NCBI GenBank assembly: GCA_964626565.1
Contig: CAZVFX010000096.1
Coordinates: 1 to 26,997 of the forward strand
From: CAZVFX01 sp964626565
Lineage (GTDB): Bacteria; Myxococcota_A; UBA9042; CAIXZC01
Length of the DNA stretch: 26,997 nucleotides
Direction of reading: 5' to 3'
Shown: positions 15,258-24,000 of the stretch, piece by piece
How positions within the stretch are numbered: position 1 is the first letter of the stretch
Layout: each line of letters begins with the position of its first letter
The notes under the pieces: model-generated
Told to the model about the DNA's origin: nothing
Database searches by the model: none
Seen by the model: the letters and a program-made list of their open reading frames with translations, nothing else
Translations under genes and position numbers: made by a program

Positions 15258-17633
15258 CTACTGGTTGTCGAACTTCTGACAACTGATGACGTTTTGACCC
15301 TGGTAACACACGCACTCGTCTCCCTTGGGGAAGTGCAACTCCAGGTCGTCCAGGGCGGTGCTCAGACCGATGTTGCCGGCCAGTTTCAGCGTTTCACCCT
15401 TGGCAAATTCCGTGTTGTCCTTGGCGCAAAGAAACAGGCTTGCGTCCATGTCCTCCGGGTCGATGACCGCTATCGGGCACCACTTCACGATGCCGCCATC
15501 TTCAACCTCCTTCTGCTCGATCACGGAGAGGTTGAACTGGGTCTTTAGCACCTCCCCGTCCCCGGCGAGAGGCAGGAGGTTTTTACCTTGCTCCATCGCG
15601 TCCACCAGGTCTTCGGTCCGCAGGATCAGGCGGGCGAAAAGGTAGCGCTGATGAGTTTCGGAAAACTCCTCCCTTTCTCCCAGCGCCTGGACGAATATCT
15701 GCTCCCCCAGCATGGTCCAGTAGAGGTACGAGTACGCCAGGGGCCCCAACTCCCGCGGTTCGCCGTCCACCGTCACGTCGAAATCCGCCAGCGCCGCGTC
15801 CAGGCCCTCGTCAATGTTTCCCAGCGTTCCAGTGAATGTGAACGAGACATGGGAGAGGGATGAATTGTCGAGGTAGCCTGCCGGCAAATCGCAGTCGAAG
15901 CCCAGACCTTCGTTTTCCCACGGATCGGGCACCCCCATTATCGCCTCCACGTACTCCGGATTGCCGGCGAAATCCAACGCCAGGACATCCTCGATGCAGG
16001 AGGCGTCCGGTGCAGCCGACGGGTCCTTGATGTACTTCATGACAATCTCGAATCCACACTGCGTCTCGTAATCCTCGTCCACCGGCGATTCGAACATCAG
16101 CCCGTGGCGGCCGGTGGGGAAGAGCAGAAAGTGCTGGTCATGGCCGGACAATTCGGTCATGGCCGCGGCCACCGGGTCCAGAGGGGTCATGTAGTCGAGC
16201 CCTCCCTGCAGCACGAGTATCGGAACCGATGTCGGAGCCCACTCCCCCCAATACTCGTCAGTCTCATACGCGGGCCAGAATTCAGCGTGCAATGCGTTGC
16301 TGTAAGATAGATAGCGGGTCGAAAGCAGGTTCGTTTCGTACTCGAGAATCTCTTCCGGAGTGAGAGAATCACCCGGGAAGGTGACCAGTTCAGAGAGCAT
16401 GAGATGACGACCGGCCACCTGGGAGTAATAGTTGACGTCGGTTCCCAGGCCGTTGCCTGCTCCCAGCACCTTTGCAGCCAGGTTGTACAATACGACAACG
16501 TCAGCCGAATCGCAGCGGGCCAGCCGGTAGTAGATGGGCGGAATGAGGGCTCTGCCCAGCCAGTACCAGAGTCCCAACTGGTTGGAAAGGTATTGTAGCG
16601 AGCTGGGTTTGATCCCCATTTGCGCCAGTGCGGGGCACAGATCCCCGGTCCTGAACGCGTGGAAATAGTCGTTGGCGGAACTCCAGGGGGTGGCGCCCAT
16701 CTTGTCACTGCATAGGCCGTCTTCGGCGCAAAGCGAAAAGAGGTCCTCGGTGACCTCGTCCTCCAACTGGTCCCGGGTGTCGTTGCGGTACCCTTCGGGA
16801 GGAATAAGGGAGTCGAGAATTACTGCGGTGGGCTGAGAAGGGAAGATTCGTGCGTAGCGATGCGCCCAATAGGTGCCGTACGAGATCCCGTAGACGACCA
16901 CGGGCACCTCGGGAATCCTCAGAAGTTCCACGAGCAGGCCAACATCTCGCGCCGAGTTGGACACGCTGATGGCATCAAGAGGGTAGTTGTTCTCAACATA
17001 CTCTGCGCAAGCCTCCCACTCATCTCCTGAGATGGCGCCGCCAAACTCCGAATCCGCCGACTGCTGCCCCGGGCATTCCAGTACCAGGGAGTGGCCAGTT
17101 CCCCGGTGATCGACAGCGTAGACGACCAGGTCGGGGTCGGTTTCCACCACTTTCGCCATGCTGGCGCCCAATGTGGCTGTGCCCGAGGCGCCGGGCCCCC
17201 CTTGCAGCATGTACAATTGTCGAGCCGGCGCATCCGAGCCGAACCTCTTGACCCGCACCGTCGCGGTTTCACCGTCCGGCTCGTGGTAACGCAGCGGCAC
17301 CTCGACATCCGCGCATTCAGCGTCCGCAAGGTCGCTCTGGTAGAGGAGCGGACATGGGAACCACTCCACCTCCTGCTCCAGGTACTCCGCCGGCAGTTCC
17401 TCGTCCACCGGCGGAAGGGAAACCTCTCCGGGCAGGTCGCCCGTCGCGGCATCCGTGCCGGGGAGTTCTTCGCCTGCCGCCGCATCACCGATCCGACCCG
17501 CGTCGCTGCTCACTGCCAGGTCATCGCTCGCGGCGTCCCCCGGCATCTGGTTTGGGCTGGAGCTTTGCGGGCAGCCCGCCATCAGCCCACTGACTACGCA
17601 CAACGCCAACCCGGCCAACCTGACATTCAGCAT
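15258..17633 (-). CDS. S33/TAP-type alpha/beta-hydrolase lipoprotein (probable exported aminopeptidase)
   Basis: Product of 791 residues. ATG at 17633, with AAGGAG (17639-17644) five bases upstream, gives signal MLNVRLAGLALCVVSGLMAGC (Cys21). The longer reading from 17717 would start inside the promoter. An acidic Asp/Ala/Glu tether follows (30-85). The fold matches tripeptidyl-aminopeptidase/proline iminopeptidase relatives: QGGPGASG oxyanion loop, DHRGTGHS, and nucleophile elbow YGISYGTY (Ser251). Probable Asp480 lies in GGLDYMTP and His510 in TGRHGLMF. The triad is complete, so an active peptidase or esterase on the cell surface or in the periplasm is likely; the substrate is unknown. Residues after about 590 form an extra C-terminal domain with no match I recognise. 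It converges on the S15-like gene with only 11 bases between the stops and no visible terminator hairpin. Confidence 0.85.
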   Translation of the reverse strand: MLNVRLAGLALCVVSGLMAGCPQSSSPNQMPGDAASDDLAVSSDAGRIGDAAAGEELPGTDAATGDLPGEVSLPPVDEELPAEYLEQEVEWFPCPLLYQSDLADAECADVEVPLRYHEPDGETATVRVKRFGSDAPARQLYMLQGGPGASGTATLGASMAKVVETDPDLVVYAVDHRGTGHSLVLECPGQQSADSEFGGAISGDEWEACAEYVENNYPLDAISVSNSARDVGLLVELLRIPEVPVVVYGISYGTYWAHRYARIFPSQPTAVILDSLIPPEGYRNDTRDQLEDEVTEDLFSLCAEDGLCSDKMGATPWSSANDYFHAFRTGDLCPALAQMGIKPSSLQYLSNQLGLWYWLGRALIPPIYYRLARCDSADVVVLYNLAAKVLGAGNGLGTDVNYYSQVAGRHLMLSELVTFPGDSLTPEEILEYETNLLSTRYLSYSNALHAEFWPAYETDEYWGEWAPTSVPILVLQGGLDYMTPLDPVAAAMTELSGHDQHFLLFPTGRHGLMFESPVDEDYETQCGFEIVMKYIKDPSAAPDASCIEDVLALDFAGNPEYVEAIMGVPDPWENEGLGFDCDLPAGYLDNSSLSHVSFTFTGTLGNIDEGLDAALADFDVTVDGEPRELGPLAYSYLYWTMLGEQIFVQALGEREEFSETHQRYLFARLILRTEDLVDAMEQGKNLLPLAGDGEVLKTQFNLSVIEQKEVEDGGIVKWCPIAVIDPEDMDASLFLCAKDNTEFAKGETLKLAGNIGLSTALDDLELHFPKGDECVCYQGQNVISCQKFDNQ

Positions 17634-17688
17634 GGTCTCTCCTTCCCGCGAGTGGCGCCCGTCGGGCAGCAGTTCTGGACAGTCCATG

Positions 17689-17717
17689 ATTGTATAGATG
17701 AGGCTGCGACTATCCAA
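17689..17717 (-). promoter_or_regulatory. Sigma-70-like promoter for the S33 hydrolase lipoprotein
   Basis: On the minus strand: TTGGAT (17712-17717), 17 bases, TACAAT (17689-17694). The start would be near 17682, giving a leader of about 48 bases to ATG 17633. The -10 is identical to that at 4770-4775; the -35 is weak. Confidence 0.5.
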
Positions 17718-17767
17718 TGGATTTTTGCCCCGCCCCCAAAAGCATTGGTCCGGAACTCCAGGGGAAG

Positions 17768-17796
17768 TTGCCCGGCTGCCGGCGCGGTGCTAGAAT
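17768..17796 (+). promoter_or_regulatory. Sigma-70-like promoter for the membrane protein / beta-helix operon
   Basis: TTGCCC (17768-17773), 17 bases, TAGAAT (17791-17796). The start near 17803 would leave a very short leader containing GAGG (17806-17809) before ATG 17817. It diverges from the promoter at 17689-17717. The 183-base gap between genes holds nothing else that I can identify. Confidence 0.45.
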
Positions 17797-17816
17797 GCGG
17801 CCAATGAGGTGAAAAC

Positions 17817-18269
17817 ATGGTTTTTATCGCTGGTGTTTGTGCCCTGCTCGTCGGACTGCTGTTGCTGATTGAGGATTTTGAGCGCAAGCGTCCCGACCTG
17901 GAAGACGTGTTCGCCAAAATGAGGGGGGCCAGGTATCTTGGTGGCTTCACGCTGGCTCTGCTGAGTCTAGCACCCTTCTTCTTTGCGGTACGGAATATCT
18001 CCATGCAGTGGCAACAGTCGATTCGGTGGAGCTCCATCGCTCTGGCTGCACTGCTGGCTGTTGCCGGCGGGCTGCTCAACTCGTCTCTCTGGGCCATCGC
18101 CAACGCTGACCCGTCAGAGCCTTCGACGAAAGACGCCCGCTGGAAGGGGAGATACCCGCCGCTGCGATTCTATGCCGATCACTTCGGTTCCAAACGGCAG
18201 CTACTGGGGAGACTCTCGGTGTGCCTGGGGCTGTGGGTGATCATCAACAGCACCCTGAGCATCGTCTAA
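17817..18269 (+). CDS. Small four-helix membrane protein of unknown function
   Basis: Product of 150 residues. Start ATG 17817 with TGAGG upstream. Hydrophobic stretches at about 4-17, 40-58, 72-92 and 130-148 suggest four membrane helices. A charged cytoplasmic-looking loop (EDFERKRPDLEDVFAKMRGARY) follows the first helix, and a second polar loop (about 95-128, ending HFGSKRQLLG) precedes the last. I do not recognise the family. Its stop lies 16 bases before the beta-helix lipoprotein start, so the two are probably one operon. A link to export or anchoring of that lipoprotein is possible but only a guess from position. Confidence 0.75.
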   Translation: MVFIAGVCALLVGLLLLIEDFERKRPDLEDVFAKMRGARYLGGFTLALLSLAPFFFAVRNISMQWQQSIRWSSIALAALLAVAGGLLNSSLWAIANADPSEPSTKDARWKGRYPPLRFYADHFGSKRQLLGRLSVCLGLWVIINSTLSIV

Positions 18270-18285
18270 GGGACGGAGGCAAGAG

Positions 18286-19878
18286 ATGGCAGGACTAGAC
18301 AACAAGTTCCTTGGCGTGGCGGTGTTACTGGTGGGCATCTCTGCTTGCGGCGGCGGCGGCGGCGGCAGCGGCGGTGGTGCGGGCGGAGTGGAGAACACGG
18401 CGGCCCTTTGCCAGGACCAGGTCGACAATGACGGCGATGGCTACGTCGATTGCGATGACCAGGACTGTGGGTTGTTCACCTTTTGCCAAACCAACGATAC
18501 GGGCCTTGACGCGAGGATGCCCAACGAAGAGACCATCCCCTTCCCGGACCTGGAAGTCGACCAGGTCTCGCAAGAGCTCCCTGGTGCCGACAGCTCCGTA
18601 GAGCCCGACGTACCGACAGTGGTGGAGGGGGGCGATGCGCCCTTTGTGCCGCCGCCGCCCGCAGCGCCGGCGACCCGGTGGGTCTCGCCGGCCGGAGACG
18701 ACGGCAATCCCGGCACCGAGGAGCTGCCGTGGCGGCAACTCTCCCACGCTGCCGAGATGGTGCAGCCCGGCGAGGTGGTGGAAATCCTCAACGGAGTCTA
18801 CCAGTCGCCGATCATAATCGCGGGCAAGAACGGCAATCCGGACAGCCCCATTATCTTCCGTGCCGCCGGTGCCGACGTCCTGGTGGACGGCTCAGGCGCA
18901 GACGGCAGCGCCTGGGACAAGCGGGATGCAATCTACATCTACGAGTCCAGTCATGTCGTCCTCCACGGCATCCGGGAGGAGGGCGCCGACCGGGCAGGCC
19001 TGAGAGTGAGCCTGGCCCAGTTCGTCACGGTCCAAGGCTGCGTCTTTGGAGACAACGGAACCTGGGGCATCTTCACCGATTTTGCCGATGACCTGAAACT
19101 GTTGGGGAACGAGTGCTACGGCTCAAAGTCCGAGCATGGTATCTATCACTCCAATTCAGGGGACCGGGCAGTGATTACGGGCAACTATTGCCACGATAAC
19201 CATGCCTGCGGCATCCAACTGAACGCCGACCCATCCAACGGCGGTGACGGAATCCATAGTGATTGCGTCGTCGAACGTAACCTGCTGGTGAACAACAACG
19301 AGAGCGGGGGGGCGGCAATCAACCTTGCCTCGGTGAGGGATTCGGTGATCCGCAACAACCTTGCCTACGGCAACCTCGCCACCGGCATCGGCATGTGGGA
19401 TGATGGCCAGGGCCACCAGTGGGGATGCCAGGGCAACCTGGTTGAGCACAATACCATCGTGTTCGGACCGGGCGAAGGCCGGTTCGGTATGACCATCTGG
19501 AACGGCAGCTCCGGCAACACCGTACGCAACAACGTCTTCCTGTCCGGCGCCCGCGGCGGCATCAGCTTCACCGAGGAGTCGCTGCCGGGTCTGGATAGCG
19601 ACTACAACCTCTATTTCAGCCAGGACGGCTGGCACCTGTTCGAGGACGAGAACAAACAGCAGAAATACAACTTCGATCAGTTCAAGGAACTCACCGGCGG
19701 CGATTCCAACTCGCTCAAGGGCGCTCCCCAATTCGTCGACCCGGAAGGCGGCAAGTACACGCTGGAGCCCGGCTCCCCCGGACACGATTCCGGTACCGAT
19801 TCCGGCGTCACCGAGTGCTATGACGGCACCCCCCGCCCCAAGGGCGCCGGCTACGACATGGGCGCTTACGACAACTGA
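18286..19878 (+). CDS. Right-handed parallel beta-helix lipoprotein
   Basis: Product of 530 residues. ATG 18286 follows GGAGG (18275-18279). The signal ends LLVGISAC (Cys21), directly followed by six glycines and then a Gly/Ser run to 34. Residues 42-61 (CQDQVDNDGDGYVDCDDQDC) are an acidic MopE-like motif, often Ca-binding in appearance. An acidic Pro-rich tether covers about 70-123. Residues 127-195 (WVSPAGDDGNPGT, PGEVVEILNGVY, SPIIFRA) match the DUF1565-type start of parallel beta-helix proteins. Residues 200-470 carry PbH1-like rungs with V-x-x-N-x-hydrophobic patterns (ITGNYCHDN, VERNLLVNN, IRNNLAYGN, VEHNTIVFG, VRNNVFLSG). Such folds act as polysaccharide lyases, isomerases or tailspike-like binders. 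I cannot point to catalytic residues, so carbohydrate binding or cleavage is only inferred. Confidence 0.88.
   Translation: MAGLDNKFLGVAVLLVGISACGGGGGGSGGGAGGVENTAALCQDQVDNDGDGYVDCDDQDCGLFTFCQTNDTGLDARMPNEETIPFPDLEVDQVSQELPGADSSVEPDVPTVVEGGDAPFVPPPPAAPATRWVSPAGDDGNPGTEELPWRQLSHAAEMVQPGEVVEILNGVYQSPIIIAGKNGNPDSPIIFRAAGADVLVDGSGADGSAWDKRDAIYIYESSHVVLHGIREEGADRAGLRVSLAQFVTVQGCVFGDNGTWGIFTDFADDLKLLGNECYGSKSEHGIYHSNSGDRAVITGNYCHDNHACGIQLNADPSNGGDGIHSDCVVERNLLVNNNESGGAAINLASVRDSVIRNNLAYGNLATGIGMWDDGQGHQWGCQGNLVEHNTIVFGPGEGRFGMTIWNGSSGNTVRNNVFLSGARGGISFTEESLPGLDSDYNLYFSQDGWHLFEDENKQQKYNFDQFKELTGGDSNSLKGAPQFVDPEGGKYTLEPGSPGHDSGTDSGVTECYDGTPRPKGAGYDMGAYDN
18349..18366 (+). repeat. (GGC)6 microsatellite coding polyglycine after the lipobox
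   Basis: Six identical GGC codons immediately follow the lipidated Cys codon; after one AGC the Gly-rich stretch continues with mixed codons. Unit changes would be in-frame and alter spacer length only. Confidence 0.8.
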
Positions 19879-19913
19879 CCCCTCGCTTTCTTTTTTTCGG
19901 TGCCGACCGTTGG

Positions 19914-20639
19914 CTAGTGGGCCATGGCGGCAACTATGTCCACGGTGATGGCGCAACCGGCGTGGACTGCGAATCCGGGCCAGATGCTTCGGGTGCGCAG
20001 CGCGAGGAAGCCGAGGAAGATGCCTGCGAGGGCGGAGCCGGCGAGCTCGGCCGCGGGCGCGCCGATGTGGTCGAGCACGTAAACTGGAAGAATGAGGAAG
20101 ACCGCCTTGTCGCCAACGTGTGAGGCGAGGGCGTTGAGGGCCACGCCCCGGTAGAACAGTTCGGTACAGAGAATGAGCAGCGCAGTCAGGCCGACGGAAA
20201 GCGTCAGATGGGCCAGGCTGTTCCGCGCGGGCCGATAGACCGGGTAGTGGTCTGCAATTCCAGGCACCGCCAGCGTAGCAATCGTCCCCAGTAGTACGGC
20301 CCCAGCCAGGGAAATCCAAAAGACCCGCCGCCAGCGCGGGTCTTGGAAGTGGGGTCGCTTCAACCCCCACAAAGACCCCCTTTGGCGAAAGAAGAACAGC
20401 GCGGGCACGACACAAAGCAGAACCGCGGAGGCCAGGACGTTCAGTGTGGCCCTCGTAAACCATACTGCGTTGCCGCGCAGCCACGAATCCGGAATCCAGG
20501 GAGTGAAATGGGAGCGGTCCGACATGAACCACCAGCGGGCGAAAGCCAACGCTGCGAACAGCAGCAGGAGCGTCACCCCGGCGATCAGCCTCCGGATCCC
20601 TGACGGTGTTTCGTACCGCGCAGATTGCAGGGCGCTCAT
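19914..20639 (-). CDS. CPBP-family intramembrane glutamic protease (CAAX-protease-like)
   Basis: Product of 241 residues with about six hydrophobic helices. Conserved CPBP/Rce1 features are visible: motif 1 TELFYRG (Glu160, Arg164; the usual first Glu of EExxxR is Thr here), motif 2 VYVLDHIG (His191), and motif 3 GFAVHAGCA (His225). Members cleave or process substrates in the membrane; many bacterial ones have unknown substrates. The ATG at 20639 overlaps the upstream lipoprotein stop as ATGA, with AGGAG just before it, so the pair is translationally coupled. The gene converges on the beta-helix lipoprotein gene (36 bases apart, with a T-run but no clear hairpin). Its neighbourhood of lipoproteins makes a processing role thinkable, but nothing in the sequence proves it. 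Confidence 0.85.
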   Translation of the reverse strand: MSALQSARYETPSGIRRLIAGVTLLLLFAALAFARWWFMSDRSHFTPWIPDSWLRGNAVWFTRATLNVLASAVLLCVVPALFFFRQRGSLWGLKRPHFQDPRWRRVFWISLAGAVLLGTIATLAVPGIADHYPVYRPARNSLAHLTLSVGLTALLILCTELFYRGVALNALASHVGDKAVFLILPVYVLDHIGAPAAELAGSALAGIFLGFLALRTRSIWPGFAVHAGCAITVDIVAAMAH

Positions 20640-20944
20640 GGCTCCTGATTTGCCTCGGGGCCCAGCACCTGTTCCGGGTCGGGAATCGGCTCAGCCGGTG
20701 AGCTTCGCGGCACTGGAGACCCTGCGCACAGGTCGTGGCACTGACGCTCGCATCTGGTGCGCTGGTCGACGCTGAACAACAGCGTGCGCTCGGTCTGTCC
20801 TTCGTTGCCCTGCTCCGCGGGAGCGCAGCGGGCGAGGCAATCGTTCATTTTGGCCCGGCAGTTGCGGGAGATTCGTTGAGGGTAGCATGAGTTGAGCACG
20901 CAAATTCCAAGAACAAGCAGAAACGGGCGGCAGAATCTACGCAT
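20636..20944 (-). CDS. Small Cys-rich lipoprotein
   Basis: Product of 102 residues. ATG at 20944 with AGGAG (20950-20954) five bases upstream. Signal MRRFCRPFLLVLGICVLNSC gives lipidation at Cys20. The mature part has two Cys clusters, CRAKMNDCLARC and CERQCHDLC, with C-x3-C spacing typical of disulfide-linked helical hairpins. The C-terminus is Pro/Glu-rich. No family recognised. It is the first gene of a coupled pair with the CPBP protease and is divergent from lipoprotein A' at 21095. Confidence 0.75.
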   Translation of the reverse strand: MRRFCRPFLLVLGICVLNSCYPQRISRNCRAKMNDCLARCAPAEQGNEGQTERTLLFSVDQRTRCERQCHDLCAGSPVPRSSPAEPIPDPEQVLGPEANQEP

Positions 20945-20965
20945 GGAATCTCCTGTCTTCGCCCC

Positions 20966-20994
20966 ATCATACCGACTCGTTTTCCCGTGGTCCA
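20966..20994 (-). promoter_or_regulatory. Sigma-70-like promoter for the small lipoprotein / CPBP operon
   Basis: On the minus strand: TGGACC (20989-20994), 17 bases, TATGAT (20966-20971; five of six). The start would be near 20959, leaving a leader of about 15 bases that carries AGGAG. Confidence 0.45.
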
Positions 20995-21023
20995 GAGGAA
21001 GCTGGCGGCGGTGACCGCACCGG

Positions 21024-21052
21024 TTGACCCGCCGAGGCCCATCTGGGATAAT
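21024..21052 (+). promoter_or_regulatory. Sigma-70-like promoter for lipoprotein A'
   Basis: TTGACC (21024-21029), 17 bases, GATAAT (21047-21052; five of six). The -35 begins 71 bases before ATG 21095, exactly as before the paralogue at 449, and shares the TTGACCCG core. Confidence 0.6.
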
Positions 21053-21094
21053 CCGTGCGGAGGTCGGAGATCGGCCCCGGACCCGGAGGGGGTA

Positions 21095-24000
21095 ATGAAA
21101 CGTACAACTATCTGGCTTGTCGCAGCAATGATGTCAACGGCTTGCTCGGGAGAGGCGGTGGATGTCGTGGCCGGAGATGTGGACGCAGGAAAGGAGTTGG
21201 TCGGGGAGGAAGTCGTCGACGTGATTATCGCAACCGACGTGGCGGGCCCTGATGAGGTGTCCCTGGACCTCTTCGCCGACTTTGCCAATGAACTGCCTGT
21301 TCTAGCCTGTGACCCCGGTGAAGGGTGTTTTACGGACAACTGTACCGATAACCTGGACTGCCAGTCGGGCTGGTGCGTGGAGCACATGGGCGAAAAAGTG
21401 TGCACACAGACCTGTCAGGAGGAGTGCCCGGAAGGGTGGACCTGCACCCAGGTGGCGGGCACTGCGCCCGACCTCGTCTTTGTGTGCGTGTCGGATTTCC
21501 CAAACCTGTGCAGGCCTTGCGCAGAGGCTGATGATTGCGCGGGCACCACCGGCACCGAGGATGCGTGCGTCAACTACGGGGAAGTGGGGAGTTTTTGTGG
21601 TGGAGCCTGTGCCGCGGGCACGGCCGAGGGAGCAGGGTGCCCCTGGGGTTTCTCCTGCAAGTCGGTTGTAACCGTTGATGGTGTAGAGTTGGATCAGTGT
21701 GTGGCCGACGCGGGTGAGTGCCCCTGCACGGATACCTCGGTGGAGTTGGGGCTCTGGACTCCCTGCGAGTCGTCCAATGAACACGGTTTGTGCGCGGGCA
21801 AGCGGGTCTGTGAAGAGGAAGGCCTGTCCCTTTGCGATGCGCCCCTTCCGGCAGCCGAATTGTGCAACGGCCAGGACGATGACTGCGACGGGGAGGTGGA
21901 CGAGCCGACCTTGGAAGGCGGTGACTATGTCAACCTGTGTCACGACGGAAACGACTGCACCGACGATGAATGTGCTGGGGAAGAGGGCTGCGTCAACGAG
22001 GTACTCACCGCTGGGGACTGCAGTGACGAGAATCCCTGCACAGTGGCCGACCACTGCGTGGAAGGCGAGTGTATCGGCGACCCGGTAGAGTGTGACGATG
22101 ACAATCCGTGCACCGACAATGTGTGTACGGAAACCGGCGGGTGTGAATATCCGCCCGTTCCCGGTGATTGCGACGACGGGAATCCGTGCACCGCAGGCGA
22201 CCATTGCGTGGCCGGCGTGTGCCAAGGCGAAGAGGTCGCTTGCGACTGCCAGGATGATGAAGAATGCGCCGGATTGGAGGACGGCAATCTTTGTAACGGT
22301 ACGCTGACTTGCGATACCCTGCAGGTTCCTTTCAAGTGCGTGGTTGACCCCGCTACGGTCATAGAATGTGAAGAGCCCGGCGGGGAGAACGCCCTGTGCC
22401 TCCAGGCGCACTGTGAGCCGGCCACGGGCGAGTGCTCTGCGGTGCCGGACCACGGCGGATTTCTTTGTGATGACGGAGACGCCTGCACCGCCGGGTCGAA
22501 GTGTGCCAACGGAGCGTGCTCCGGAGGTGCCGTCGTCAATTGCAACGATGGGAACGTTTGCACCGATGATTCCTGCGACCCGGAAGCAGGGTGTTCCCAT
22601 GAGAACAACGCCGAGCCCTGCAATGACGGAGATGTTTGCACCACCGCGGACGTTTGCCTGGAAGGAGGTTGTGTCGGTGGCCCTCCTCTGGAATGTGACG
22701 ATGCAGATGTCTGCAACGGCGTCGAGAGTTGCGACCCGGCGCTGGGATGCGTCGCCGGCGATGGACTGTTTTGCGACGACTTCGACGTTTGTAATGGTGA
22801 CGAAACATGCCATCCGGTTGAAGGATGTATCGCTGGGGAAGAACTCGTTTGCGACGACGGCAACGAGTGCACCGCCGACCTCTGCGATCCCGAGGGCGGT
22901 TGTGCAAACTCCAGTCTTACCGGGACCGAATGTGACGATGGCAACGCCTGCACCCAACTCGACCTGTGCGATGATGGGCTCTGCGTCGGGTCCGGGCCGC
23001 AAAACTGCGAGGACGACAATCCATGCACGGACGATCATTGCGACCCCCTTCTGGGTTGCGTAACGACGCTTAGCGTAGCGCCGTGTGATGACGGAGACTT
23101 GTGCAGCACCGGGGACCATTGTCACCTGGGCGAGTGCATCTCTTCCGGAAGTCTGCCCTGTAATGACGGCAACCTGTGCACCGATGATTCCTGCGACCCG
23201 GAAACCGGCTGCGTTTTTTACACCAACACCCTCCCTTGCGATGACGGCAATGTGTGCACGGTTGAGGACAAATGTGCGGGCGGATGGTGTATTTCGGGCC
23301 AACTTCTCGAGTGCGGCGACGGCAACGTCTGCACCGCTGACTCGTGTGACCCGGCCGCGGGTTGCAAGAATGAGAATCTGCCGGACGATTCCCCCTGCTC
23401 GTTCCTGAATTCGCAGCATGTTTGCGTTAGTGGTCAATGTGTTTGTCAGCCGGCATGCGACGGCAAGGAGTGCGGTCCCGACGGTTGTGGTGGTCAGTGT
23501 GGGGTTTGCGACGGCGATGCCTATTGCGATGCCGGGCTGTGTCTGCCCTGGTGCCCCAACGGTGAGTGCGACAACGGCGAAGACCAGTGCTCGTGTCCGC
23601 AGGATTGTGGCTCCCCGTGCGCGGGCAAACAGTGTGGTGACGACGGTTGTGGCCAGTCGTGCGGCGAATGTGGCGGGCCGCAGGATATTTGCGTGGACGG
23701 TCAGTGTGTCTGCCAGCCCCAGGATTGCGAGGCCCTGGGGAAGGCGTGCGGCGATTGGGACGATGGCTGCGGTGGGACCGTTCCGTGCGGTGTGTGCGGG
23801 TGCGGGGAAACGTGTGACAGCGGCGCGTGCGTGTACCACGCCTGCGACGGCAAAGAGTGCGGACCGGACGGTTGCGGCGACGAGTGCGGGAGTTGTGCGC
23901 CGGGCTTGGGCTGCGTCGAAGGCGCATGCCAGGCCGACGATGCGAAGCGGGTGTTCGTGACCAGCACCAAGTACAACGCGGGACTGGGCGGGACTTCCGG

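Noticed and set aside
19885..19899. T-run after the beta-helix gene as an intrinsic terminator
   Set aside because: The run of Ts is clear, but no GC-rich inverted repeat directly precedes it.
19156..20532. 458-codon minus frame across the end of the beta-helix gene and the CPBP gene
   Set aside because: It overlaps two genes with strong domain evidence in other frames, and its translation is Arg/Pro/Ala-rich low complexity.
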